Positions 42,599 through 51,880 are shown, numbered from the stretch's first letter. The stretch is 64,000 nucleotides of DNA from an uncultured Acidobacteriia bacterium (GCA_903851195.1 CAINNJ010000025.1:124001-188000), one strand, 5' to 3'. Notes: generated from the sequence alone by a model not told the origin. A program made the numbers and translations.

Positions 42599-45500
42599 AT
42601 GAAAAAAAGTACTGCATTATTAATTGGACTGTTGTCCTTCGCCTCGCTGCATAACGCCGCTTATGCGCAGGGACTGCTCGGAACGATTCTGGGGAACGTG
42701 ACCGACACGAGCAACGCTTCCATTGGAGACGTAACGGTCTCCGTCAGGAGTCAGGCGACGAACCTGCAGGTGACGGCGAAGACGCAGAACAACGGCCTGT
42801 ATCAGATTCCGAACCTTCCGATCGGCACTTACACGGTCACGTTTCGCAAGGAAGGTTTCGACAGCGAGTCGCATCCCGAGATTCTGGTGCAGGCGGAACG
42901 CGCCACCACGGTGAACGGCGCTCTGAAAGTGGGCGCGATCAGCACCACGGTGGAAGTGACCGGCACGCCGCTGCTGAATGAGACGGATCCGACCAATGGT
43001 TACGTGCTGGAAGAGCGCACCATCCGGGAGACGCCGCTCGGCACCGGGAGTTTCACGCAACTGGCGCTGCTTTCGCCGGGCGTGAACGCGGACTTTCTGG
43101 CCGGCACGGGGTCGAACAGCGGCCTGGGCAATCAGGCGATCTGGGCCAACGGACAGCGGGACTCGTCGAACAGCTTCGTGATCAACGGCGTGAATTCGGA
43201 TAACCTGTTCAACGGGAAATCCGGCAGCCAGGTGGATTCCAGCCGCTTTACGCTCAACACCGGCCAGGGCAGCACGGTGGCGGGCGAGGTTCGCACGAAT
43301 ACGTCGGTTTACGACGGCATCGGCCAGGCGCTGCCTTCGCCGCCGCAGGAGACGCTGCAGGAAGTGCGTGTCAACACGGCGATGTACGACGCGACCCAGA
43401 GCGCGAAATCGGGCGCGCACATCTCGCTGATCACCAAGTCGGGATCGAACGCCTTTCACGGCGAAGTCTACGAGTATTTTCAGAACAATATTTTCAATGC
43501 CGCGCCGTTTTTCCGGAATGCCAACACTTCCGTGCCGGCCGGCCAGAAGGTGCCGCCGCTGCACTACAACCGCCCGGGCGGCACCATCGGCGGACCCATC
43601 CTGAAAGACAAGCTGTTCTTCTTCGCGTCGTTCCAGGCGCTGCGGGTGAGCGATAACCTGGCGGGCACGCAGTCGCAGACGGTGCCGCAGCACCTCACCG
43701 ACGACCGCAGCGCGGCGACGCTCTCGGCCGTGGCGCAGCAGGATCTCGGCGTCGCGGTGGCGGCGAGCCAGATCGATCCGGCCGCGCTGAAGATCATGAA
43801 CGCGAAGGTCAACGGCACTTACTTCATTCCGAGCGCCACCATCACGGACCCCGTGCTCGCGAAACAGCTGGGTTATAACGTGACCGTGACCGGCAGCCCG
43901 AGCACTTCGCAGGCGTCGATCGCAACCGGCAGCGTGGATTACAACTGGACGGACCGGGAGCGCCTCAGCGTGAAGTATCTTTTCCAGGATGCGCCGAACT
44001 ACAACCCTTACGGCGGCGGCACGGCGATCAATGGTTTCGGCAAGTCCCTCGATTCCGGTTCCGAACTGGCGTCCATCGATAACACCACGGTGCTGAACCC
44101 GAACCTGACGTGGGAAAACAAACTGGGTTTCGTCCGCATGCGGTCTTATGCCAACACACAGCAGCCGTTCACGCCCGCCGATCTGGGTGTGAATCTCTGG
44201 GGCATCAACACGTTCCCGCAGATCTCGCTGGGCACGGTCGACAATGCCCTGAACAAGACGCTGAGCTTCGGACCGAGCGGCAATTTCGCGAATGTCGGCG
44301 TGTTTCAGAATAAATGGGATCTGAGCTCCACGGCGAACTGGGTCCGCGGCCGCCATACGTTGTCCTTCGGCGCCACGTGGAACCACACGCAGCTGAACGT
44401 GATCAACCGCAACACGCAGGCGGCGTCCATCGCGTTCACCAATTTCGCGCAGTTCCTGGCGGGCGCGGAGAACACGTCGAGTTCCACTTTCTACAACGGT
44501 TCGGCGAACCGCTATTACCGGGCCGATCAGGTGGGCGCGTTCGCGCAGGACAGTTATAAGCTGAAGAGCAATCTCACGCTGAGCCTCGGCTTCCGCTATG
44601 ACCTGGAAGGTCCGCTGAGTGAGAAGCACGGCACGCTGGTCAATTTCGATTCCGATCTGTACAAGTACAACGCGGGCACGGACACAATTACGAACAGCGG
44701 TCTGGTTTTCGCCGGGAATTCTCCCTACGCGACGAGCGGCGTTTCGAATTCGACGCTGAAGGGCCGGCAGTTCGGCTTCGGACCCCGGCTGGGAGCGGCG
44801 TGGAGCCCGGGCTTCGTGAAGCATCTGACCGTTCGGGCCGGCTTCGGACTTTACTACGACCGCGGCGAACTTTTCACGTACTTCTCACCGGGCGCGGGGC
44901 GCGGTTTCAGCGGTCCCTTCGGCGTCACCATGCAGTTGCCCTTCACGGTGCCGATCAGCGCGCCGCTGAACGGGACGCTGTCGAATCCCTTCGGGCCCAC
45001 CGCGCCGGGAACGCCGGGTGACCCCGCCGTGCTCGCGAAACAGCTGCCCAATCTGGCGCAGATGGTCGGCGGCGCGGCGCCGTATATCTTCGGGGGCTAC
45101 GATGCGCACAACACGCTGCCTTACACCATGAACTGGAGTTTCGATCTGCAGTACCAGCCGGTCAATTCGTGGGTTTTCACGCTGGGTTACGTGGGCAACC
45201 ACGGCGCGAATCAGGTGCTGCCGGTGCCCTTCAACCAGCCGGGCATCGCGACGGCGTCGAATCCCATCAACGGCCAGACTTCCAGCTATGGCTTCAACAT
45301 CGTGCCGGCGGAAAGCGTGGCGACTTACGAGGGCGGCAACACGGATCTGCGGGTGCCGTATCCCGGCTTCTCCAGCAACTCGGTGCTGTACCGGACTTCC
45401 GGCTTCTCCAACTACCATGCGCTGCAATCGAGCGTAAAGAAGAGCTTCAGCCATCACTTCCAGGCGTCGGCGTCTTACACCTGGTCGCATGCGCTCGATG

Positions 45501-46273
45501 TGCAGTCGAATCTTGGCCTGTTCTTCAACGGCAACAATCCGCTGGAACCGAGCCAGTCCTATGCGTCCTCCACGTTCGACCGCACGCACGTTTTCAACTC
45601 CACATGGACTTACGACATTCCCGGAGTTTCGGCGAAGACGGGGCTCCTGGCGGCAGTAGTGAACGGCTGGACGCTGAATGGCGTGGTGGGCCTGCAGAGC
45701 GGCCAGCCCTACAACGTCTATGACTTTTCGGGCGCCGTGGCGGGGCTTTACAACAGCACCACGATCAACATCGCCGATCCGATTATCGGCTTCCAGCCGG
45801 GCGTTTCGATGTCCGATCTGCGGCTGCAGGGAACCACGGGCGTGAATCCGCTGAAGCCGCTGTTCGATGTGTCGAAGCTTTATATACCGACCATCGCTCC
45901 GGGAACGATGGGCGTTCCGCCCTGCGCGACCGTAAGCGGCGCTACGGTTTGCGATACGTATGAGGCGGGATTCTCGGCTACCGGCCGGAATACCTTCCGC
46001 GGGCCGTTCCAGACGCGCGCGGATCTGGCGCTGGGCAAGACCACGAGGATCACGGAGCGCATCGGGCTGCAGTTGCGGCTGGATGTTTTCAACGTGCTCA
46101 ACCATCCGGATTTCGACGTTCCGAGCGCGAGCACCAGCCTCTACAGCGTGACGCGATCGGGCAATGCGATTAAGGCAATTACGGTGCGCGCTCCGTCGGC
46201 CACACTTGGTTTGCTGCAGCAGACGCTCGGCAGTCCGCGTGTGATGCAGCTTTCGGCGCACATCCGGTTTTAA
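42599..46273 (+). CDS. Large TonB-dependent receptor, Oar-like
   Basis: 1224 residues. Signal peptide (MKKSTALLIGLLSFASLHNAAYA), a carboxypeptidase-regulatory-like domain (about 28-110: GTILGNVTDTSNASIGDVTV, YTVTFRKEGFDS), a plug segment (LNETDPTNGYVLEERTIRETP, ISLITKSGSNAFHGEVYEYFQN) and a long beta barrel to the C-terminal aromatic HIRF. This size and the QEVRVNTAMYDA motif are typical of acidobacterial SusC-like/Oar receptors, which take up oligosaccharides or other large molecules. There is no SusD partner next to it. It is divergent from the response regulator and may be under its control. A large hairpin follows the stop. Confidence 0.9.
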   Translation: MKKSTALLIGLLSFASLHNAAYAQGLLGTILGNVTDTSNASIGDVTVSVRSQATNLQVTAKTQNNGLYQIPNLPIGTYTVTFRKEGFDSESHPEILVQAERATTVNGALKVGAISTTVEVTGTPLLNETDPTNGYVLEERTIRETPLGTGSFTQLALLSPGVNADFLAGTGSNSGLGNQAIWANGQRDSSNSFVINGVNSDNLFNGKSGSQVDSSRFTLNTGQGSTVAGEVRTNTSVYDGIGQALPSPPQETLQEVRVNTAMYDATQSAKSGAHISLITKSGSNAFHGEVYEYFQNNIFNAAPFFRNANTSVPAGQKVPPLHYNRPGGTIGGPILKDKLFFFASFQALRVSDNLAGTQSQTVPQHLTDDRSAATLSAVAQQDLGVAVAASQIDPAALKIMNAKVNGTYFIPSATITDPVLAKQLGYNVTVTGSPSTSQASIATGSVDYNWTDRERLSVKYLFQDAPNYNPYGGGTAINGFGKSLDSGSELASIDNTTVLNPNLTWENKLGFVRMRSYANTQQPFTPADLGVNLWGINTFPQISLGTVDNALNKTLSFGPSGNFANVGVFQNKWDLSSTANWVRGRHTLSFGATWNHTQLNVINRNTQAASIAFTNFAQFLAGAENTSSSTFYNGSANRYYRADQVGAFAQDSYKLKSNLTLSLGFRYDLEGPLSEKHGTLVNFDSDLYKYNAGTDTITNSGLVFAGNSPYATSGVSNSTLKGRQFGFGPRLGAAWSPGFVKHLTVRAGFGLYYDRGELFTYFSPGAGRGFSGPFGVTMQLPFTVPISAPLNGTLSNPFGPTAPGTPGDPAVLAKQLPNLAQMVGGAAPYIFGGYDAHNTLPYTMNWSFDLQYQPVNSWVFTLGYVGNHGANQVLPVPFNQPGIATASNPINGQTSSYGFNIVPAESVATYEGGNTDLRVPYPGFSSNSVLYRTSGFSNYHALQSSVKKSFSHHFQASASYTWSHALDVQSNLGLFFNGNNPLEPSQSYASSTFDRTHVFNSTWTYDIPGVSAKTGLLAAVVNGWTLNGVVGLQSGQPYNVYDFSGAVAGLYNSTTINIADPIIGFQPGVSMSDLRLQGTTGVNPLKPLFDVSKLYIPTIAPGTMGVPPCATVSGATVCDTYEAGFSATGRNTFRGPFQTRADLALGKTTRITERIGLQLRLDVFNVLNHPDFDVPSASTSLYSVTRSGNAIKAITVRAPSATLGLLQQTLGSPRVMQLSAHIRF

Positions 46274-46278
46274 GTCCA

Positions 46279-46320
46279 ACAGGTCCGTTCGATAATGAAG
46301 CGGTGATCGAACGGACCTGT
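46279..46320 (+). promoter_or_regulatory. 15-bp hairpin spanning the start codon of the TIGR03435 gene
   Basis: ACAGGTCCGTTCGAT (46279-46293) pairs perfectly with ATCGAACGGACCTGT (46306-46320) around a 12-nt loop. The loop ends in the GTG start codon (46303-46305) and the 3' arm is codons 2-6. It begins five bases after the stop of the TonB receptor gene. CTCTCTGT follows, a poor U-tract, so it could end the receptor transcript or block initiation of the next gene, or both. Confidence 0.65.
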
Positions 46321-47076
46321 CTCTCTGTACTCTTCGCCTGCGTGCTGCTGAGCGCGCAGGCGTTGCATTTTGAGGTGGCGTCGCTGAAGCCGAGCGCGCC
46401 GGGGAAGAACTTCGGCGGCATCCGTCCGGCGGCGGGGGGACAGCGGTATCAGGCCACCAACTGCCCTCTGCAGCTGATGTTGCAGGTGGCGTTTCGCGTC
46501 AAAGCCGAGCAGATTCAGGGCGGGCCCGCGTGGGTGCAGACGGAACCGTTCGACATGGACGCGAAAGCGGAGCGGCCGTCGAGCACCGAGGAACTGCATG
46601 CGATGCTGATCGATCTGCTCACCGAGCGGTTTCACCTGCGTTATCACAAAGAGAAAAAAGAAATGCCGGTCTACGCGCTGGTGGTGGACAAAGGCGGGGT
46701 GAAGATGACTCGGCATGAGGCCGCGAATGCCGGCGAGCCGTGGATCGACACGAATATCAGCGGTATGGTGCGGGTAAAACTGAAGGCGATTTCCGCGCCG
46801 ATGGATTACGTCGCGTTTCGGCTGGCGCAGATGCTGGACCGGCCGGTGGTGGACTTGACCGGGCTGCGGGGCGGTTACGATTTCACGCTGGATTACACGC
46901 GCGAGTTGCCGCCGGGCGTGCCGGAGAATGCGCTGCTGAACGGCGCGCCCATCGACACGTCGGGGCCGACGATCTTCGCGGCCGGGCGGCAGCAACTGGG
47001 GCTGGAGTTGAAAGCGCAAAAGGGCTTCGCCGACGTGATCGTGATCGATCACGTGGAGAAGCCCTCGGAGAATTAG
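46303..47076 (+). CDS. TIGR03435 family secreted protein
   Basis: 257 residues. Signal-like N-terminus (CLSVLFACVLLSAQAL), then FEVASLKPSAPG, TNCPLQLMLQVAF, a WVQTEPFDMDAKA segment, LLTERFHLRYHKEKKEMPVYALVV and RPVVDLTGLRGGYDF, all diagnostic of TIGR03435. The family is abundant in soil acidobacteria with many paralogues per genome; its function is unknown, and members are often next to M56-type sensor peptidases or regulators, which are absent here. The GTG start lies in the hairpin described above and no Shine-Dalgarno is visible, so translation may be controlled. Another start further in would remove the signal peptide. Confidence 0.88.
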   Translation: MIERTCLSVLFACVLLSAQALHFEVASLKPSAPGKNFGGIRPAAGGQRYQATNCPLQLMLQVAFRVKAEQIQGGPAWVQTEPFDMDAKAERPSSTEELHAMLIDLLTERFHLRYHKEKKEMPVYALVVDKGGVKMTRHEAANAGEPWIDTNISGMVRVKLKAISAPMDYVAFRLAQMLDRPVVDLTGLRGGYDFTLDYTRELPPGVPENALLNGAPIDTSGPTIFAAGRQQLGLELKAQKGFADVIVIDHVEKPSEN

Positions 47077-47088
47077 GCTTGCATCCGA

Positions 47089-49551
47089 TCAGATCGGCGC
47101 CATGATGGGCGGCGTGCCGGACGACTTCTTCGGCGCCATCGGGTTCTGGGCATAGCGCGTCAGGTCGCGTTCCATCTGGCGGAGGCTGGCTTCATTGACC
47201 GGGTCGGCGTCTTTGAGACCGGCGACCGTGGTCCGGATGTTGGCGAGTGAGGCCATCACCACCGCTTTGACGTCCGGCGTGGCGTTGGGGCTGGCGCCGA
47301 GAGTCATCACCGCGTCGAGGAAAACGCGCTGGGTCTGGCGCTGCATCGAACGGAGCATGCCGGCCGGCGCGGGCGAGCCGAAGACCTTCTTCGCGCAGGC
47401 GTCGATCATTTCGGGCAGGGTGAGAGCGTTCTGCTGGCGATCGGCAAAGCCGATGAGACGCGCGGCCGTTTCGGGCTCGAAGATCTGATCGAACACCAGT
47501 CCGGCGATGGTGCGGGCCGCGGCGAGGTGGTCGAAGGCGGCGCCGGTGGAGGACTCCATGTTTTCCTGATCGGGACCGCGCGCGCCGCCGCCACGGCCGC
47601 CCGACACGCTGCGGTCGACGGCAACGGTGAGGCTGGCGAGCAGGGCCTCGGGGATGGCGAGGCTGGCGGGATCCACGTCGTCGAGCAGCAGGCCGAGGAT
47701 CTCACGCTGTTTGGCGGCGGGCACGATCTCGGTGGCCGGGATGGACTCGCCCTTCACAGCGAAGTTCGTGTACAGGCCGCCGATGTAGCGGACGCCGCTG
47801 TCGATGGACCAGCGGTGGTGCAGGTAAGTCATCCAGAGGCGGATGCCGCGGAGGTCGCCGAGTGGCTCGCCATCGCGCAGAACGCCGGGGCCGTAGTTGG
47901 CGAGCAAAATTTTGCGCTGCGCGGCGGCCTGGCGGAGGTATTCGGCGGGGTCGGGACCGTCGTCGTAGCGGTTCCAGCGGGGGTCGGTGGAAGGCGTGAA
48001 GAGCAGGCCCGCTTTGCGCATGTCTTTGATGATGTTTTCGAGACCGGCCTGTTCCTGCGCGGGCGGGAATTCGGTGTAGGCGTAGCGCACGGTCATGATG
48101 TCGTAGGCGCCGATCTGCTTCTGGTAAGCGTCGGTGAGATCGATCTTGCCGTTCACGACCTTGAGCCGGGGCGACGGGTACTCCATGACGGAAGCGCGGT
48201 CGTTCATGCTCGAGTTCCAGTTGTGATCGAAGCCGAGGGTGTGGCCGGTTTCGTGGGCCGTGAGCAGCGCCTGGCGAAGCAGCACGAGTTGCTGTTCGGT
48301 TTCGGGCGTGGAGTACGGGGGCAGGCCGGCGTCGAGGAAGCCATCGTCATCGCCCCCACCGCCGCGCGCGGTCTGCGGTTCGTAGGTCTGCCAGTAGCGG
48401 CTCACGGTGCGGACGCGGTCGGACTCCAGGCGCACGCGGGCGGCGAGGATTTCACCGGTGCGGGGATCGGTGAGACCGCCGCCGGTGGAGTAGCCGCGCT
48501 CGTCGCGATCCACCCAGTAGATCTGGTTGTAACGAACGTCCATGGGGTCCATGTCGGCCGGGGTGTCCTTGATCTGGAGCGCGTTCTTGAAGCCGGCGGC
48601 CTCAAAGGCCTTGTTCCACCAGAGGAAGCCGTCTTTCATAGCTGAGCGGGTGGGCTCCGGAACGGCGGCGTCGAGGTAATAAACGATGGGCTGTTTCGGC
48701 TCGCTGAGAGCCGCGTTCGGATCCTTCTTTTCGAGGCGATGGCGGCGGGCCCATTCCACGACGTTGGAGGAAGTGGGCGGGAGCGAGTAGTCCACGAAGC
48801 GGATGCCCTGAACGCCGATGCGGGGATCCGTCTTGCGCGGCTTGTAGCCGGTGGGCGGCTCGACGAAGCTGTAGTGCAGGCGGCCGGTGAGCACGCGCGA
48901 TTCGGGCGCGGTGCGGGCGCCGCCGGTGACGGCCTCATAGGTGGCGGTCACTTCCACTTCGCTGTTCTTCGGGAAACCCTTGGTGTGGGGCAGGTAGATG
49001 GCGCTGCGGGCGGGATCGAAACGCCACGTGGTGCCGGCGATGAGTTCCACGGCCTGGGGACCGCGACCGCCGCCACGTCCGCCACCGGCGCTGGCTGCCG
49101 CGAAACCGGCGGAATCGCGGACGACCAGAGGCGTGGCGTCCACAATAACTTTGCCGGCCTCCGTGCGGATAACGGGCAGGCTGGCGATGATGGAATCCGG
49201 GAACGAAGCGTCAATGCCTTTGGCGATACCGGGTCCGCCGGTGCCGGCGCGGAAACGCAGATTCTTCTGCACCACCATGACTTTGGGGCCGACGCGCTGG
49301 AACTGAATCACGCCGCCTTCACCGCCGCCGGCCCATTCGAGGCCAACGCTCCCGGAGCCGCTGCCCTTGGCGACAGAGGTGAAGTAGAGGATGTCCTGGT
49401 CGAAGCGGGTGAGTTCGAACAGCAGGCGCCCCTGTTCGGCATCCCAGAGCATGGGGATGTAACCGTCGCGGCGTTCCGGCCCGGACTGGGCGCTCAGAAC
49501 GCCTGAAAACAGGGCGATCAGGACGATGGACTGAGTGAAAGAGGATTTCAC
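47089..49551 (-). CDS. Secreted zinc metalloprotease (DUF5117/DUF4953 type)
   Basis: 820 residues from GTG 49551, which has AAGGAG seven bases upstream; a longer frame to 49638 has no such site. Signal peptide KSSFTQSIVLIALFSGVLSAQ. DUF5117-like beta domain (about 80-200), then the metzincin-like zinc motif HETGHTLGFDHNW near residue 435 with three His ligands, followed by MEYPSPR, which serves as Met-turn. The C-terminal part is helical. These exported proteases are common in Bacteroidetes and Acidobacteria; substrates are unknown. The gene is convergent with the TIGR03435 gene (12-bp gap). Confidence 0.92.
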   Translation of the reverse strand: MKSSFTQSIVLIALFSGVLSAQSGPERRDGYIPMLWDAEQGRLLFELTRFDQDILYFTSVAKGSGSGSVGLEWAGGGEGGVIQFQRVGPKVMVVQKNLRFRAGTGGPGIAKGIDASFPDSIIASLPVIRTEAGKVIVDATPLVVRDSAGFAAASAGGGRGGGRGPQAVELIAGTTWRFDPARSAIYLPHTKGFPKNSEVEVTATYEAVTGGARTAPESRVLTGRLHYSFVEPPTGYKPRKTDPRIGVQGIRFVDYSLPPTSSNVVEWARRHRLEKKDPNAALSEPKQPIVYYLDAAVPEPTRSAMKDGFLWWNKAFEAAGFKNALQIKDTPADMDPMDVRYNQIYWVDRDERGYSTGGGLTDPRTGEILAARVRLESDRVRTVSRYWQTYEPQTARGGGGDDDGFLDAGLPPYSTPETEQQLVLLRQALLTAHETGHTLGFDHNWNSSMNDRASVMEYPSPRLKVVNGKIDLTDAYQKQIGAYDIMTVRYAYTEFPPAQEQAGLENIIKDMRKAGLLFTPSTDPRWNRYDDGPDPAEYLRQAAAQRKILLANYGPGVLRDGEPLGDLRGIRLWMTYLHHRWSIDSGVRYIGGLYTNFAVKGESIPATEIVPAAKQREILGLLLDDVDPASLAIPEALLASLTVAVDRSVSGGRGGGARGPDQENMESSTGAAFDHLAAARTIAGLVFDQIFEPETAARLIGFADRQQNALTLPEMIDACAKKVFGSPAPAGMLRSMQRQTQRVFLDAVMTLGASPNATPDVKAVVMASLANIRTTVAGLKDADPVNEASLRQMERDLTRYAQNPMAPKKSSGTPPIMAPI

Positions 49552-49692
49552 GGCTTTCTCCTTGAGGATGGGCCACAACTGGGTGGAGGAAACGGCATGA
49601 TAGCAAATGGGCCGGTGACCAGAACAGGACGCCCGCATTTACTTCCCCCGAAAAAGGAATAAAATGGCGGACAGGAGATCGCCCTTCGCGGA

Positions 49693-50757
49693 ATGGATGG
49701 TTCGGAAGGCGCAGCCGAAGATCTGCACAGCGGTCTTCGGCGGGCCGTCTCGATGTTACTCGAGGCGATGTCGTTGAATGCGGTTCGCTACAATCCCCGG
49801 GAACTGGCGCAGTTCCTGACCACGATCGACGGGTTTCGGGCACAGTTTGAAAGCGCGCGGGACGCCGCGACGGTGCGGGGCATCTGCGGGTCGGCGGCGC
49901 GGACGCTGGAGATCTACGCATCGTCAGCGGAACGGTTTCACCTCGCGCGGCGGGAGCAGGCCCGAAAATCCATCACGTCTCTTACCGATACGGTGATCCT
50001 GGTGTCGCGTTGCGGCTGCGAGACGGCCGAAATGCTGCGGGTCATCCGGAATGAGATGGAAAATGCCGCCGACGCCGAGGAACTGACCCTGCTCAACGCG
50101 CGGCTGAACGGTTGTCTGCAGAAGATTGCCGAGGAGGCTTCGGCGGGGCGCAGGCAAGCGGCGGAGGAGGATGGTCGCGATCCCCAGGGGGGCGCGCCGG
50201 TGGCGTGGAGGAGTCCGGCGGCGGAGTCTTCGCTGCCCGCCGCGGATGGCACGGGCGGGCGGAATCTGGTGGATCCGGTGACCGGGCTGCCTTCCGCGCA
50301 AAGCGGTGTCGAAGCGATCCGCGCGGCGCTGGAGAGGCCCGGCAGGCCGGGCTATATTCTGTCGTTCAGCCTCGAACGAGTGCAGGCGATCAATCTCCGG
50401 TTCGGATATAAGGTGGGCGACCAGATCCTGGTTTATTTCGCGCAGTATTTGGCCCAGGAGCTGAACCCGGAGGACGCCTTATTCCGCTGGCGCGGGCCGG
50501 GCTTTTTTGTGCTGTCGGGCCGTGAGGGGAATGAGCGGGAGTTGACGGCAACCGCCAAGAAGATTGGCGGCAGTAAGCTGACGCATTCCATCGCGGTGGG
50601 CGATCGCGAGATCTCCGTGCCACTGGCGAGCACCTGGAAGCTGGTGGCGCTCTCGGAGTTCACCGATGTGGACGGGGCGGTGATGTGGCTGGACGATCTG
50701 AGCGCGGGGATGAGCACGGAGGCACAGCCTGTGCGCCGGCGGATGTCCCGGCCATGA
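49693..50757 (+). CDS. Degenerate GGDEF-domain protein
   Basis: 354 residues. The first 150 are helical with no known motif. Residues about 190-345 follow the GGDEF fold: DPVTGLPSAQSGVEAI, YILSFSLERVQAINLRFGYKVGDQILVYFAQYL and LFRWRGPGFFVLSG. In an active diguanylate cyclase the last segment would contain GG(D/E)EF; here it reads RGPGF, so both the metal-binding acidic residue and a glycine are lost, and c-di-GMP synthesis is not expected. It may bind nucleotide or act as structural sensor. The ATG lacks a close ribosome-binding site; AGGAG is 15 bases upstream. A 37-codon frame (49664-49777) overlaps the start. Confidence 0.72.
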   Translation: MDGSEGAAEDLHSGLRRAVSMLLEAMSLNAVRYNPRELAQFLTTIDGFRAQFESARDAATVRGICGSAARTLEIYASSAERFHLARREQARKSITSLTDTVILVSRCGCETAEMLRVIRNEMENAADAEELTLLNARLNGCLQKIAEEASAGRRQAAEEDGRDPQGGAPVAWRSPAAESSLPAADGTGGRNLVDPVTGLPSAQSGVEAIRAALERPGRPGYILSFSLERVQAINLRFGYKVGDQILVYFAQYLAQELNPEDALFRWRGPGFFVLSGREGNERELTATAKKIGGSKLTHSIAVGDREISVPLASTWKLVALSEFTDVDGAVMWLDDLSAGMSTEAQPVRRRMSRP

Positions 50758-50767
50758 CGCGGCGAAT

Positions 50768-51154
50768 CTAAACGACTGCGGCGCCGCGTTCCAGCAGGAG
50801 CGCGCGCAGAACCGCGCGGTGGCAGCGCGACTCGTCTTCGCAGTAGCAACCGAGGGCGAGGTTGGTGTGGTGGGAAAGCGCGGCCAGCAGGTCCAGGTCG
50901 TGGGCGGGGCCGGGTTCGCTCATCGCGCGGCGGAACTGCTTGCGGAAGGCGGCGAGATCGGCTTCGGAGGCAGAGTGCAGGGCTTGTTTGACGAGGTCCG
51001 GCGTGGGCGCGAGGTTGGGGAACCAGACATCGTAGTAGTCGAGACGGGCGAAGTCGGCTTTGGGGACTCCCCGCGGGGGGCGGCGCACCGTGCCCAGACG
51101 TATTCCTTCATCGGGGTGGCGGGGCGTGCCGAGCTGGACGATGCGGATGGGCAT
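50768..51154 (-). CDS. DUF488 family protein
   Basis: 128 residues. Conserved DUF488 parts: a start of MPIRIVQLGTPRHPDEG, DYYDVWFPNLAPT, and the C-terminal CYCEDESRCHRAVLRALL with clustered Cys and His. Length is normal for the short form. The biochemical role is not established; it is convergent with the degenerate GGDEF gene (10-bp gap) and divergent from the MazEF pair. Confidence 0.83.
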   Translation of the reverse strand: MPIRIVQLGTPRHPDEGIRLGTVRRPPRGVPKADFARLDYYDVWFPNLAPTPDLVKQALHSASEADLAAFRKQFRRAMSEPGPAHDLDLLAALSHHTNLALGCYCEDESRCHRAVLRALLLERGAAVV

Positions 51155-51197
51155 GGAATGATTGAAGCACGGGAGTCAGCCATTCATGGATGCCACA

Positions 51198-51222
51198 GTG
51201 CCATGCCATCATTCTATGGCAC
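51198..51222. promoter_or_regulatory. Inverted repeat, probable autoregulatory operator of the MazEF pair
   Basis: GTGCCAT (51198-51204) and ATGGCAC (51216-51222) face each other with an 11-bp spacer, centre to centre 18 bp, and end 19 bp before the antitoxin ATG. Position and symmetry fit binding of the antitoxin dimer over the promoter. Confidence 0.5.
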
Positions 51223-51241
51223 AATCATGTAAGGGTTAACC

Positions 51242-51490
51242 ATGAAGAACTTCCACCTCCCACTTCCGGACCACACCTATGCGCAGTTGAGGACCGAAGC
51301 GGAACGAACACAGGTGCCAGCGACAGTTTTGGCGCGTGAGGCAATCGATGTTTGGCTGGGGCATCTCTCGCGAGTCCAGAGACATGCTGAAGTTTTGAGC
51401 TACGCTTCCGAGACTGCCGGTTCCGATTTCGATCTCGATACCGATCTGGAATCGGCGAGCATCGAACACCTGGTGAATACCGGCAAGTAA
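51242..51490 (+). CDS. Putative antitoxin of a MazF-type toxin
   Basis: 82 residues. The first half (FHLPLPDHTYAQLRTEAERT, VPATVLAREAIDVWL) looks like a ribbon-helix-helix DNA-binding fold; the second half is acidic (SDFDLDTDLESASIE) as expected for a tail that covers the toxin surface. It starts 19 bp after an inverted repeat and ends four bases before the toxin gene, the usual antitoxin-toxin order. No family name could be assigned with confidence from sequence alone. Confidence 0.78.
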   Translation: MKNFHLPLPDHTYAQLRTEAERTQVPATVLAREAIDVWLGHLSRVQRHAEVLSYASETAGSDFDLDTDLESASIEHLVNTGK

Positions 51491-51494
51491 GCCT

Positions 51495-51842
51495 ATGAGG
51501 CGAGGCGACATTTATTGGGCGGACCTGGTGCCTCGATCAGGATCCGAACAGACGGGTCGACGTCCGGTAGTTGTCGTGTCCCACGACGGCTTTAATCAAA
51601 CGCCATCCTGGAAATCAATCATCGTTGTGCCGCTCACGACTTCCGCGTCGCAGGCCAGAAGAGGGCCCACGGTAGTCGAAATTCCCGGCGGGAGATCTGG
51701 TTTATCCACCACCGGCATTGCAATCTGCCACCAGGTGACGACTCTGGATCGCGCCAAGCTGACCGAATGGATCGGCACGCTGGCTCCGCCAACCCTGAAT
51801 GCACTCGAAAAGGCCTTAAAGGCAGCGCTGGACCTTAACTGA
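51495..51842 (+). CDS. MazF/PemK family endoribonuclease toxin
   Basis: 115 residues. MRRGDIYWADLVPRSGSEQ, GRRPVVVVSHDGFNQ, IIVVPLTTS and a late LDRAKLTEWIGTL give the PemK/MazF signature. The Arg in RPVVV and the Thr in PLTTS belong to the RNA-cleavage pocket in the family. It cleaves mRNA when free from the antitoxin. It follows the antitoxin gene with a 4-bp gap and is closed by a bidirectional terminator. Confidence 0.93.
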   Translation: MRRGDIYWADLVPRSGSEQTGRRPVVVVSHDGFNQTPSWKSIIVVPLTTSASQARRGPTVVEIPGGRSGLSTTGIAICHQVTTLDRAKLTEWIGTLAPPTLNALEKALKAALDLN

Positions 51843-51850
51843 ACGAAAAA

Positions 51851-51880
51851 AGGCGGCGCTTACGCGCCGCCTTTCCTTTA
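51851..51880. terminator. Bidirectional terminator between mazF and ppdK
   Basis: AGGCGGCGC (51851-51859) and GCGCCGCCT (51864-51872), loop TTAC, followed by TTTCCTTT on the plus strand and preceded by AAAAA for the minus strand. It serves both convergent genes. Confidence 0.88.
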
